From an uncultured Frankiales bacterium (lineage in GTDB: Bacteria > Actinomycetota > Actinomycetes > Mycobacteriales > SCTD01): a stretch of 5,196 nucleotides of DNA. A program made the translations under genes and the position numbers. The stretch covers positions 1 to 5,196 of the forward strand of contig CAMLIA010000256.1 of assembly GCA_946479905.1 (NCBI GenBank). Direction: 5' to 3'. Positions 1-5,196 of this stretch are shown here, in pieces; position 1 is the stretch's first letter; every line of letters starts with the position of its first letter. The notes under the pieces were generated by a model. It was not told where the DNA came from and did not search any database. It was given only the letters and a program-made list of their open reading frames with translations.

Positions 1-58
1 CGGCGTCGAGGACGCGCGCACTGGTCCCGACGACCTCGGCGGTCAGCGTGTCAGGCAC
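1..58 (-). CDS. Start of an unidentified downstream operon gene (partial, cut by left edge)
   Basis: A minus-strand frame opens with GTG at 58-56 and stays open to the window edge, giving 19 codons that read VPDTLTAEVVGTSARVLDA. It would overlap the end of the acyl-CoA dehydrogenase gene by 8 nt, in keeping with the tight packing of the rest of the operon. No convincing Shine-Dalgarno sequence precedes the GTG, so translation would probably be coupled to the upstream gene. Too little is visible to assign a family. A second acyl-CoA dehydrogenase subunit is a reasonable guess because such genes often occur in tandem in actinobacterial catabolic clusters, but that is inference only. The start could also lie elsewhere in this short stretch. 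Confidence 0.45.
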   Translation of the reverse strand, partial: MPDTLTAEVVGTSARVLDA

Positions 59-1178
59 GGGGCATCCCGAGGTGGCGCTGGGCGATGATGTTCGACTGGA
101 TCTGCTGGGTCCCGCTGTAGATGGAGATGGCGCGGGTGAACAGGTAGTCCCGCAGCGACGACCCGCCCGTGCCCTCGGCGTCCCAGGCGCTGACCGAGGT
201 GCCGAGCAGGTCCCGCAGGCAGTGCCCGACCTGCTGCTCCACCGCGGTCAGCACCTCCTTGTCCATCGAGTCGAGCTCCGGCGCGCTGGTGCCCGACTCG
301 AGGCGCTCCAGGGTCGCCCACGTCTGCGCCCGCAGCGCCCGCAGGGCAGCCTCCGCCGCACCCACGCTCGCGACGAGGTGGTCGGGCAGGGCCGCGGGGT
401 CGGCGACGCGGTCGAGCGCCCGGGCGAAGGTGTTCGCCAGCTCGACCCGACGGCGCAGGATGTAGGTGCCCCGCTCGTGGGAGAGGCTGTCCATGGCGAT
501 GGCCCAACCGGCACCCGGCTCGCCCAGCAGGTTGGCCACCGGCACGCGGACCTCGTCGAAGAAGACCTCGTTGAACTCGGCCTCTCCGGTGAGCTGGACG
601 AGGGGACGCACCTCCACGCCGGGGCTGCTCATGTCCACGAGGAGGTAGGACAGCCCGCGGTGCCGCGTGGCGGTCGAGTCGGTGCGGACGACCAGGGCGC
701 ACCAGGCGGCCTTGTGCGCCCAGCTGGTCCAGACCTTCTGGCCGGTCACGACGTAGTCGTCGCCGTCGCGCACCGCGCGCGTCGTCAGCGCCGCCAGGTC
801 GGACCCGGCTCCCGGCTCGGAGAAGCCCTGGCACCAGATGTCCTCGCCGGAGAGCAGCGGGGGCAGCAGCCGGCGCTGCTCGGGCGTCCCGAAGCGGCCG
901 ATCGAGGGTCCGACGACCTCGAGCCCGATCAGACCGATGGGCTGGGGCGCGCGGACCCGGGCGAGCTCCTCGTTGACGACCTCCTGGTGCCGCAGGGTCA
1001 GCCCGCGGCCACCCCACTCGCGGGGCCAGCTGACGCCCACGTAGCCGGCGCCGTAGAGGACGCGCTGCCACTCACGATGCGTCGCGAACCGCTCCTCCTC
1101 GGAGCCCGGTGGCTTCGGGATGTCGGCGGTGTCCAGCCACCGGCGGACCTCCTGCCGGTAGGTGTCGAGGTCGGTCAC
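51..1178 (-). CDS. Acyl-CoA dehydrogenase, FadE-like (375 aa)
   Basis: Predicted cytoplasmic flavoenzyme that introduces an alpha,beta double bond into an acyl-CoA using FAD. The length is normal for the family. An N-terminal helical domain (about 1-115) contains GYVGVSWPREWGGRG. The middle beta domain has the signature QGFSEPGAGSDLAALTT (117-133) and GQKVWTSWAH (146-155). The C-terminal helical domain ends with YSGTQQIQSNIIAQRHLG (354-371), which matches the family's flavin/CoA-contacting tail. The position that holds the catalytic Glu in medium-chain enzymes (YEGT) is Ser355 here. The likely alternative base is Glu235 in SHERG, the place used by isovaleryl- and long-chain-type enzymes and several mycobacterial FadE proteins. 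Translation starts at GTG (1178-1176), which overlaps the TGA of the upstream SDR gene as GTGA. The Shine-Dalgarno is weak, so translational coupling is likely. Substrate is unknown; a branched, cyclic or steroid/terpenoid side-chain acyl-CoA is possible. Confidence 0.93.
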   Translation of the reverse strand: MTDLDTYRQEVRRWLDTADIPKPPGSEEERFATHREWQRVLYGAGYVGVSWPREWGGRGLTLRHQEVVNEELARVRAPQPIGLIGLEVVGPSIGRFGTPEQRRLLPPLLSGEDIWCQGFSEPGAGSDLAALTTRAVRDGDDYVVTGQKVWTSWAHKAAWCALVVRTDSTATRHRGLSYLLVDMSSPGVEVRPLVQLTGEAEFNEVFFDEVRVPVANLLGEPGAGWAIAMDSLSHERGTYILRRRVELANTFARALDRVADPAALPDHLVASVGAAEAALRALRAQTWATLERLESGTSAPELDSMDKEVLTAVEQQVGHCLRDLLGTSVSAWDAEGTGGSSLRDYLFTRAISIYSGTQQIQSNIIAQRHLGMPRA

Positions 1179-1978
1179 GTCAGCAGCAGCCCGGCGTCGA
1201 CGGGCAGCGTGACACCGGTGACGTAGCGGGCGTCGTCGCTGACCAGGTAGGCGACCGCGGCGGCCACGTCAGCCGGCTCGATGCACTGGACCGGCAGCGC
1301 GTGCGAGGTGGACAGGTCGACGCCGCCCGGCCCGAGGGTGGCGCCCTCCGGCAGGATCGACCGGAACAGCGGGGTGTCGACGAAGCCGGGGTGCACGCTG
1401 TTCACGCGGATGCTCTCGGGCGCCAGCTCCAGCGCCAGAGCGCGCATCAGGCCGACGACGCCGTGCTTGGACGCCACGTAGTGGGCCGCGTTCTTCACCG
1501 CTCCCAGGCCGCGCACCGAGCTGTTGATGACGACCGAGCCGCCGCGGCCACCGGCCTGGATGTGCGGCACCGCCGCCTTGCAGGTCAGCCAGGCTCCCGT
1601 GAGGTTGACGTCGAGCACGAACCGCCAGTCCTCCTCGCTGATGTCCATGGCGAGCCCGTGCCGGATCGTCCCGGCGTTGGCGACGACGGCGTCCAGCCTG
1701 CCGAAGCGCTCGACCCCGGCCGCGACCGCCGCGGTGAGCTGGTCGAGGTCGCGGACGTCGGCGTCGCGGAACACGATCTGGCGGCCGACCTTCTCGACCA
1801 GCTCTGCCGTGATCGCGCTGTCGTCGCTCGAGTAGCCGCGCACACCGTCACCGGACCCGGGGAGGTCCACGGCGATGATGTCGGCGCCCTCCTCCGCGAG
1901 CCGCACCGCCTGGGCACGACCCATGCCGCGAGCCGCCCCGGTGATGAAGGCGACCTTGCCCTCGAGTCGCTGGTTCAC
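1175..1978 (-). CDS. Mycofactocin-coupled-type short-chain dehydrogenase/reductase (267 aa)
   Basis: Predicted cytoplasmic NAD-linked alcohol dehydrogenase or ketoreductase of the classical SDR fold. Visible motifs are the nucleotide loop TGAARGMG (13-20), Asp38 after the second strand (favours NAD over NADP), NAG (101-103), Asn125 in DVNLTG, the catalytic Ser at 153 or 154 (INSSVRG), and Tyr167/Lys171 in YVASK. The N-terminus LEGKVAFITGAARGMGR, the insertion between Asp38 and DVRD (74-77), HYVASKHGVVGLMRALA and the ending YVTGVTLPVDAGLLLT resemble the mycofactocin-associated SDR subfamily (TIGR03971 type, including carveol dehydrogenase). Members of that subfamily hold NAD tightly and pass electrons to mycofactocin. 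This assignment is from memory of the family pattern. The start is GTG, 5 nt after AGGAG; the gene begins 28 nt after the hydrolase stop and overlaps the next gene by 4 nt. It probably oxidises an alcohol made or exposed by the operon's other enzymes. Confidence 0.93.
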   Translation of the reverse strand: MNQRLEGKVAFITGAARGMGRAQAVRLAEEGADIIAVDLPGSGDGVRGYSSDDSAITAELVEKVGRQIVFRDADVRDLDQLTAAVAAGVERFGRLDAVVANAGTIRHGLAMDISEEDWRFVLDVNLTGAWLTCKAAVPHIQAGGRGGSVVINSSVRGLGAVKNAAHYVASKHGVVGLMRALALELAPESIRVNSVHPGFVDTPLFRSILPEGATLGPGGVDLSTSHALPVQCIEPADVAAAVAYLVSDDARYVTGVTLPVDAGLLLT

Positions 1979-1983
1979 GTCTG

Positions 1984-1988
1984 CTCCT
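1984..1988 (-). promoter_or_regulatory. Ribosome binding site of the SDR gene
   Basis: Minus-strand AGGAG lies 5 nt before the GTG at 1978-1976. It supports this GTG as the start and gives the SDR its own ribosome entry, unlike the following acyl-CoA dehydrogenase gene. Confidence 0.7.
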
Positions 1989-2006
1989 GTCTCGCGAACG
2001 GGCCGG

Positions 2007-3242
2007 TCATCCCAGGCAGGCGACGACGGCGTCGGCGATGTTCTGCGCGCGTGGCTCGCCGATGCGGAAGGACCACAGGTTCGTCACGTAGCCGAAGCCG
2101 ACCTGGGCGTCAGTGTCGGCGAAGCCGACGGACCCGCCGGACCCCGGGTGCCCGAAGGAGCCCGGCCCGACCCAGCGCATCGGGGGACAGGCCCGCCAGA
2201 ACCCCAGGGACATGTTGAAGGAGCGGTCGGCCGGGACGTCCAGGCCGGCCGGCAGCGAGTGCATCCGGGTCCTGTCGGTCTGCACGACCGTGGCGCGCGC
2301 GACCGTGGCAGGGTCGAGGAGGCGCACCCCGTCGACGTCGCTGACCGTGGCGGCGTACATGCGGGCGACGGCACGCGCGTTCGCGAACATGTTGCCGCCC
2401 GGGCTCTCGGTGGCGCGCCATGCCCGTGACGTGAAGTGCGACGGGTCGTCGAAGGCGCCGCCCATCGAGCCGGCGCGGGCCTGCACGGAGCCCTCGCCCC
2501 ACACCGCGCCCATCCAGGCCGTGACGACCTCCGGGTCCAGCCCGGTCGTCTCGATCATCCCTGCCGTCATCTCGTCGAGCGTCGGCGGTGTGGCGTACTC
2601 GTACCGCGCGACGTTCGGCTCCTGCTCCTCGGGAAGCCCGATCCAGGCCTGCAGCCCCAGCGGACCGGCGACCTCGTCCCGGAAGAAGCTCCCGAGGGAC
2701 TTCCCGGAGACGCGGCGCACAACCTCGCCGACCAGGTAGCCGTAGGTGAAGGCGTGGTAGACGTGCTCGGTGCCCGGCTGCCACAGCGGCCGCTGCGCCT
2801 CGAGGGCGCGGATGACCGGGTCCCAGGCGCACGCGTCCTCGAAGGTCAGCGGCCCGTCCACGGAGGGCAGCCCCACCTGGTGCGACAGCAGCCAGCGCAC
2901 CGGGACGTCCTGCTTGCCCTGCGCGCCGAACTCGGGCCAGTACGTCACCACCGGAGCGTCCAGGTCGAGCAGGCCGCGCTGCACGAGCAGGTGCGCGCAG
3001 ATCGCCGTCGCGCCCTTCGTGGTGGAGGCGACGGCCGAGATGGTGCTCTCGTCCCAGGACCTGCCGGCCTCGCGGTCGGCGAGCCCGCCCCACACGTCCA
3101 CGACGGGTCGGCCCGCGACGTACACGCAGGCCGCCGCGCCGATCTCGCCGGGGCTTCCGGTGAAGTTGTCCCGGAAGGCGTCGGCGACCTTGCCCCAGCC
3201 CTCTTCCACATGCCCGTGCACGGAGACCTCGGTCGTCGTCAT
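2007..3242 (-). CDS. Serine hydrolase, beta-lactamase / EstB-like esterase family (411 aa)
   Basis: Predicted penicillin-binding-protein-fold hydrolase (Pfam Beta-lactamase PF00144, class C/EstB-like). These enzymes usually cleave esters, lactones or amides, not beta-lactams. The catalytic S-x-x-K is Ser73-Thr-Thr-Lys76 in VASTTKG. The tyrosine motif is probably Tyr162 in EHVYHAFTYG, and the third motif is HPG at 365-367 in FGHPGSGGS, replacing the KTG of true beta-lactamases. There is no signal peptide, so it is probably cytoplasmic. The start chosen is ATG at 3242-3240, 4 nt after AGAGGG and 29 nt downstream of the lipoprotein gene's stop. The same frame is open upstream to 3746, but that part lies antiphase within the lipoprotein gene and lacks family similarity. 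A close paralogue starts divergently at 4904 (about 75% identity over 89 N-terminal residues). Substrate unknown. Confidence 0.93.
   Translation of the reverse strand: MTTTEVSVHGHVEEGWGKVADAFRDNFTGSPGEIGAAACVYVAGRPVVDVWGGLADREAGRSWDESTISAVASTTKGATAICAHLLVQRGLLDLDAPVVTYWPEFGAQGKQDVPVRWLLSHQVGLPSVDGPLTFEDACAWDPVIRALEAQRPLWQPGTEHVYHAFTYGYLVGEVVRRVSGKSLGSFFRDEVAGPLGLQAWIGLPEEQEPNVARYEYATPPTLDEMTAGMIETTGLDPEVVTAWMGAVWGEGSVQARAGSMGGAFDDPSHFTSRAWRATESPGGNMFANARAVARMYAATVSDVDGVRLLDPATVARATVVQTDRTRMHSLPAGLDVPADRSFNMSLGFWRACPPMRWVGPGSFGHPGSGGSVGFADTDAQVGFGYVTNLWSFRIGEPRAQNIADAVVACLG
2974..3020. repeat. Arm A1 of 47-bp perfect inverted repeat
   Basis: This stretch inside the leftward hydrolase gene is the exact reverse complement of 5132-5178 in the rightward paralogue. 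It encodes the peptide after the catalytic S-x-x-K (TKGATAICAHLLVQRG). The identity includes every synonymous position, which is more than protein conservation requires. Confidence 0.85.
3170..3200. repeat. Arm B1 of 31-bp perfect inverted repeat
   Basis: Lies near the 5' end of the leftward hydrolase gene, encoding GWGKVADAFR. It is the exact reverse complement of 4952-4982. Confidence 0.85.
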
Positions 3243-3246
3243 GGTG

Positions 3247-3252
3247 CCCTCT
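3247..3252 (-). promoter_or_regulatory. Ribosome binding site that fixes the hydrolase start
   Basis: Minus-strand AGAGGG stands 4 nt before the ATG at 3242-3240. It decides against the much longer open frame that reaches upstream to 3746, and it places the start where family similarity (matching the paralogue at 4904) begins. Confidence 0.6.
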
Positions 3253-3271
3253 CGCTGTCGGTGAATGGTCG

Positions 3272-4789
3272 CTAGATGGCCGAGGCTCGGCCGACGTACT
3301 CGAAGCAGCTGCAGCGCGGCTTGAAGACCGACACCCGGGTGAGCTCCAGCCCGTCGTGCCGCTGCGGCCCGAAGTGCGTCACGCCGTCGATGGTGAAGGT
3401 GCTGACGAACTGGCTCCGGACCGCCTCGAGCCCACGCATGAACGGACCGAGGCCGGTGCGACCGCCCGAGGCCAGCAGGGTCTTCTCGAGCAGCCGGACG
3501 GCATCGCAGGTCTCGTAGGCGAGGTACTTCGAGACGAAGTCCGACGTCGGGATGCGCTGCGCCTTCAGCACTGCCTCGCACCCCGCCCGCGCCGCGCCCA
3601 GTGCCCCGGTCGGCTTCGGTGGGTGGGTCACGTCGAGGAACGGGTTCCCGCCGAAGCCGCGCATCTTCATGAGCTGCTCGGTCGAGAACAGCGCCATGTA
3701 GTCGGGGCCGGCCTGCGGGACGAACGTGAGGTACTGCGGCGCCCACTTCTGGGTGTCGGCCTCCTTCGCGAAGAAGTAGATGAGGCCGTTCTCGTAGAGG
3801 GTCACGAAGATCACCGTGTCGACACCCTCGCTGCGCAGCTTCAGGACAGCGGACGAGATCAGCGAGCTGTTGGTCGCCTCGTCGCCGAAGCCGGACTCGC
3901 AGACCAGGGTCTCCCGGTACGTCTTGATGTGGTGCTGCGCGGCGAGTGGCATGACGACGCTGTCCGCGGTCCGGGTGTCGAACGGGCAGTCCTCCACGAC
4001 GACACCGAGCGTGTTCTTGGAGCTCAGGTAGCCGCCCGCGATCGCCTTGGTCATGACGCTGCGCAGCCGACGGTCCAGCGAGGGGGTGTCGACCGCGACG
4101 AGCCCGGGGTTGTTCCGGAAGTCCACGGCGTCACCGGTGCTCGACCCGCCGGTGCCGATCATGACGAACTCGGGGATGTGGTGCTTGGTCAGGCACTGGT
4201 TGAAGGTGTCGTTGTAGACGATCCCGTCGTAGATGACGACGTCGACGTGGTGGTCCTGGGTGAGCGCGCTGCACGCGGCCTGGAACTCGGTGGTGTAGTT
4301 GGCCGCGGTGAACTTCGGTGAGACGTCCAGCGCCTTGAGCTGGCGGCCCGCGATCCCACCCCGCCGGTTGATGTCCTGCAGGTAGGCGTGGATGTTGCGC
4401 GTCATCATCGCGGGGGAGGTCTTGCTCGCGTCGCCTCCGGGGTTCGGGTAGGTCGAGGTGTCCGTCACGACCACGCCGACGAGGATGGGGGACCGGCTCG
4501 CCCCTGCGGTCGCCAGCGGCCCGTCCGGCTCCAGCACCTGCTCCGAGGTGTCGGCTGTCGATCCCGCGGTCGCCGTGCCGCCATCCGCTGCCGGAGCGAG
4601 CGCGCCGCCGCCCGACGTCCCGGGGCCGGTGCCGCTCCCACCCGTGCTCCCGCCGAGCGCGCTCTGCGGCGAGTCGGGTCCCAGCTCGGATCCCTGTGGC
4701 CCGGCGGTCGTCAACGGCACCGTGGTGCCGCACGCCGCCAGCAGCGACAGGCAGAGCAGGAGCAGGGCGCAGCGGCGGCTGGGATGCAT
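3272..4789 (-). CDS. Solute-binding lipoprotein, type-I periplasmic-binding (branched-chain amino acid receptor-like) (505 aa)
   Basis: Predicted membrane-anchored extracellular ligand receptor for an ABC importer. It has a lipoprotein signal peptide (1-19: MHPSRR, then a hydrophobic stretch) and the lipobox L17-A18-A19-C20, with Cys20 as the expected lipidation site. A low-complexity linker rich in Gly, Ser, Thr and Ala follows (about 22-98). The binding domain runs from SPILVGVVVTD (100-110) to the end. Its DINRRGGIAGRQL (139-151) is typical of the Peripla_BP_6/LivJ-like fold, in which N-x-x-GGI-x-G recurs. Eight cysteines lie in the binding domain (173, 199, 268, 297, 404, 428, 493, 495), suggesting disulfides. 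The start is ATG at 4789-4787, 5 nt after AAGGGG. An in-frame ATG at 4837 would add 16 polar residues before the signal peptide and has no good binding site. The gene ends with TAG 29 nt before the hydrolase start. No permease or ATPase is in view, so it could be an orphan receptor or feed a transporter encoded nearby. Ligand unknown. Confidence 0.9.
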   Translation of the reverse strand: MHPSRRCALLLLCLSLLAACGTTVPLTTAGPQGSELGPDSPQSALGGSTGGSGTGPGTSGGGALAPAADGGTATAGSTADTSEQVLEPDGPLATAGASRSPILVGVVVTDTSTYPNPGGDASKTSPAMMTRNIHAYLQDINRRGGIAGRQLKALDVSPKFTAANYTTEFQAACSALTQDHHVDVVIYDGIVYNDTFNQCLTKHHIPEFVMIGTGGSSTGDAVDFRNNPGLVAVDTPSLDRRLRSVMTKAIAGGYLSSKNTLGVVVEDCPFDTRTADSVVMPLAAQHHIKTYRETLVCESGFGDEATNSSLISSAVLKLRSEGVDTVIFVTLYENGLIYFFAKEADTQKWAPQYLTFVPQAGPDYMALFSTEQLMKMRGFGGNPFLDVTHPPKPTGALGAARAGCEAVLKAQRIPTSDFVSKYLAYETCDAVRLLEKTLLASGGRTGLGPFMRGLEAVRSQFVSTFTIDGVTHFGPQRHDGLELTRVSVFKPRCSCFEYVGRASAI

Positions 4790-4794
4790 AGGAG

Positions 4795-4800
4795 CCCCTT
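4795..4800 (-). promoter_or_regulatory. Ribosome binding site of the lipoprotein gene
   Basis: Minus-strand AAGGGG sits 5 nt before the ATG at 4789-4787. It supports the start that places the lipoprotein signal peptide at the extreme N-terminus. Confidence 0.7.
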
Positions 4801-4824
4801 CACTGTCTGACGTGCTCGACGGCC

Positions 4825-4855
4825 TTGCGCAGGCCATGGCGTATGACGGTAGTGT
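4825..4855 (+). promoter_or_regulatory. Weak candidate promoter for the rightward hydrolase
   Basis: TTGCGC (4825-4830) and TAGTGT (4850-4855) could form -35 and -10 boxes with a 19-nt spacer, longer than ideal. The -10 would sit inside the palindrome at 4840-4866, so both divergent units would share the operator. The alternatives in this 114-nt region are no better. Confidence 0.3.
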
Positions 4856-4866
4856 ACGGACATACG
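4840..4866. promoter_or_regulatory. Imperfect 27-bp palindrome, probable repressor operator
   Basis: Two 12-bp arms, CGTATGACGGTA (4840-4851) and TACGGACATACG (4855-4866), are inverted around a 3-nt centre. Ten of 12 base pairs match across the dyad. It lies in the divergent intergenic region and overlaps the predicted -10 and spacer of the leftward promoter. Length and form suit a dimeric TetR- or GntR-type regulator, but no regulator gene is in the window. It does not match the KstR or KstR2 steroid-regulon motifs as I know them. Confidence 0.6.
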
Positions 4867-4874
4867 TGACGCAA
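4846..4874 (-). promoter_or_regulatory. Candidate promoter of the leftward operon
   Basis: On the minus strand TTGCGT (4874-4869) and TACCGT (4851-4846) form -35 and -10 boxes with a 17-nt spacer. Transcription would begin near 4839, giving a leader of about 50 nt before the lipoprotein ATG. The spacer and -10 coincide with the palindrome at 4840-4866, as expected if a repressor blocks polymerase. An overlapping TACACT (4856-4851) is an alternative -10 but lacks a -35 at good spacing. Confidence 0.45.
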
Positions 4875-4903
4875 CGGGGTCAGGGGACGAGGGGCGGAAG
4901 GTC

Positions 4904-5196
4904 ATGCAGCAGACGGCCGGCGGGACAGCGGTGCAGGGTCAGGTCGAGGACGGCTGGGGCAAGGTCGCCGACGCCTTCCGGGCCAACTTCGAGGGCGACC
5001 CGGGTGAGGTCGGCGCGTCGTGCTCGGTCTACGCCCAGGGCCGCCAGGTCGTGGACCTGTGGGGCGGGCTCGCGGACCGGGAGACGAACCGCCCCTGGGA
5101 CCGCAACACGATCGCCCAGGTCGCGTCGACGACGAAGGGCGCGACGGCGATCTGCGCGCACCTGCTCGTGCAGCGCGGTCAGCTCGACCTGGACGC
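4904..5196 (+). CDS. Second serine hydrolase, paralogue of the leftward one (partial, cut by right edge)
   Basis: N-terminal 97 complete codons of another EstB/class-C-beta-lactamase-fold hydrolase. The catalytic S-x-x-K is Ser75-Thr-Thr-Lys78 in VASTTKG. Preceding landmarks EDGWGKVADAFRANF and VVDLWGGLADRE match the paralogue at 2007-3242 without gaps (67 of 89 residues identical by hand count). No signal peptide is seen. The start is ATG at 4904-4906, 9 nt after GAGGGG (4889-4894). The gene is transcribed divergently from the operon and probably shares its operator. The usual length would be near 400 residues; the tyrosine and HxG motifs lie beyond the window, so catalytic completeness cannot be judged. 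Substrate unknown, but the similarity suggests a related ester or amide compound. Confidence 0.9.
   Translation, partial: MQQTAGGTAVQGQVEDGWGKVADAFRANFEGDPGEVGASCSVYAQGRQVVDLWGGLADRETNRPWDRNTIAQVASTTKGATAICAHLLVQRGQLDLD
4952..4982. repeat. Arm B2 of 31-bp perfect inverted repeat
   Basis: Lies near the 5' end of the rightward hydrolase gene and is the exact reverse complement of 3170-3200. Divergence between the B and A repeats is much higher, giving a patchy similarity profile. Confidence 0.85.
5132..5178. repeat. Arm A2 of 47-bp perfect inverted repeat
   Basis: Exact reverse complement of 2974-3020. Together with the 31-bp pair (3170-3200 and 4952-4982) it forms the best-conserved part of a longer, imperfect inverted repeat made by the two paralogous hydrolase genes. 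Confidence 0.85.

Noticed and set aside
48..1226. Long plus-strand open frame of 392 codons opposite the acyl-CoA dehydrogenase and part of the SDR
   Set aside because: Its translation is Arg/Gly/Asp/Val-rich with no family motif. It is an antisense shadow caused by high-GC codon use, and the opposite strand holds clear enzyme motifs.
1979..2006. Possible terminator between hydrolase and SDR
   Set aside because: The 28-nt gap has no stem-loop followed by a T-run; it contains a ribosome binding site and fits continuous transcription.
2007..3242. True antibiotic beta-lactamase
   Set aside because: There is no secretion signal, the third motif is HPG and not KTG, and the family pattern and catabolic neighbours fit EstB-like esterases better.
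2436..3275. Plus-strand open frame of 279 codons opposite the leftward hydrolase
   Set aside because: Low-complexity composition and no recognisable motif; it is antisense to a well-supported enzyme gene.
3243..3746. Upstream extension of the leftward hydrolase frame to 3746
   Set aside because: It overlaps the lipoprotein gene in another frame and reads as Arg/Ala-rich shadow sequence. The internal ATG at 3242 has a ribosome binding site and matches the paralogue's start.
4790..4837. Earlier in-frame ATG (4837) for the lipoprotein
   Set aside because: It would place 16 polar residues before the signal peptide and has no good ribosome binding site. The predicted transcription start near 4839 leaves a near-leaderless possibility, but the ATG at 4789 with AAGGGG is much better supported.
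4880..5161. Minus-strand open frame of 93 codons opposite the rightward hydrolase
   Set aside because: It is the antisense shadow of the second hydrolase; the same kind of shadow appears opposite its paralogue.

Overview
The window is high-GC (roughly 70% by eye) and gene-dense. It has GTG starts, short overlaps and strong G/C third-position bias, as in a soil or environmental actinobacterium. The family content agrees: a mycofactocin-type short-chain dehydrogenase, an FadE-like acyl-CoA dehydrogenase with the NIIA(E/Q)R C-terminus, EstB/class-C-type serine hydrolases, and a secreted lipoprotein of the branched-chain amino-acid receptor type. Genus cannot be fixed from the sequence alone; Nocardioides-like, Geodermatophilus-like or mycobacterium-related taxa are all compatible.

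Layout. A divergent intergenic region (4790-4903) carries a 27-bp imperfect palindrome that overlaps candidate promoters. Leftward on the minus strand runs a tight probable operon. In order it holds a type-I solute-binding lipoprotein (3272-4789), a beta-lactamase-fold serine hydrolase (2007-3242), a mycofactocin-associated SDR (1175-1978), an acyl-CoA dehydrogenase (51-1178), and the first codons of a further gene running off the left edge (1-58). Gaps are 29 and 28 nt, then a 4-nt GTGA overlap, then a probable 8-nt overlap. Rightward on the plus strand a second serine hydrolase begins at 4904 and is cut by the window end. It is a close paralogue of the first (about 75% identical over the 89 residues that can be compared).

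How the genes may work together (inference). The set looks like a catabolic module for an unidentified ester, lactone or alcohol-bearing substrate. The lipoprotein would capture ligand outside the membrane. The two cytoplasmic-looking serine hydrolases would cleave an ester or amide bond. The SDR, probably with tightly bound NAD recycled by mycofactocin, would oxidise an alcohol, and the acyl-CoA dehydrogenase would act on a CoA-activated acid. No permease, ATPase, CoA ligase or regulator gene lies inside the window, so the substrate and the transport partners are unknown.

The most notable features are the head-to-head paralogous hydrolases, whose 5' ends form long, partly perfect inverted repeats around the promoter and lipoprotein gene, and the palindromic operator candidate between them. 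No RNA genes, CRISPR arrays, insertion sequences or clear terminators were seen. No stretch over 300 bases lacks a gene.
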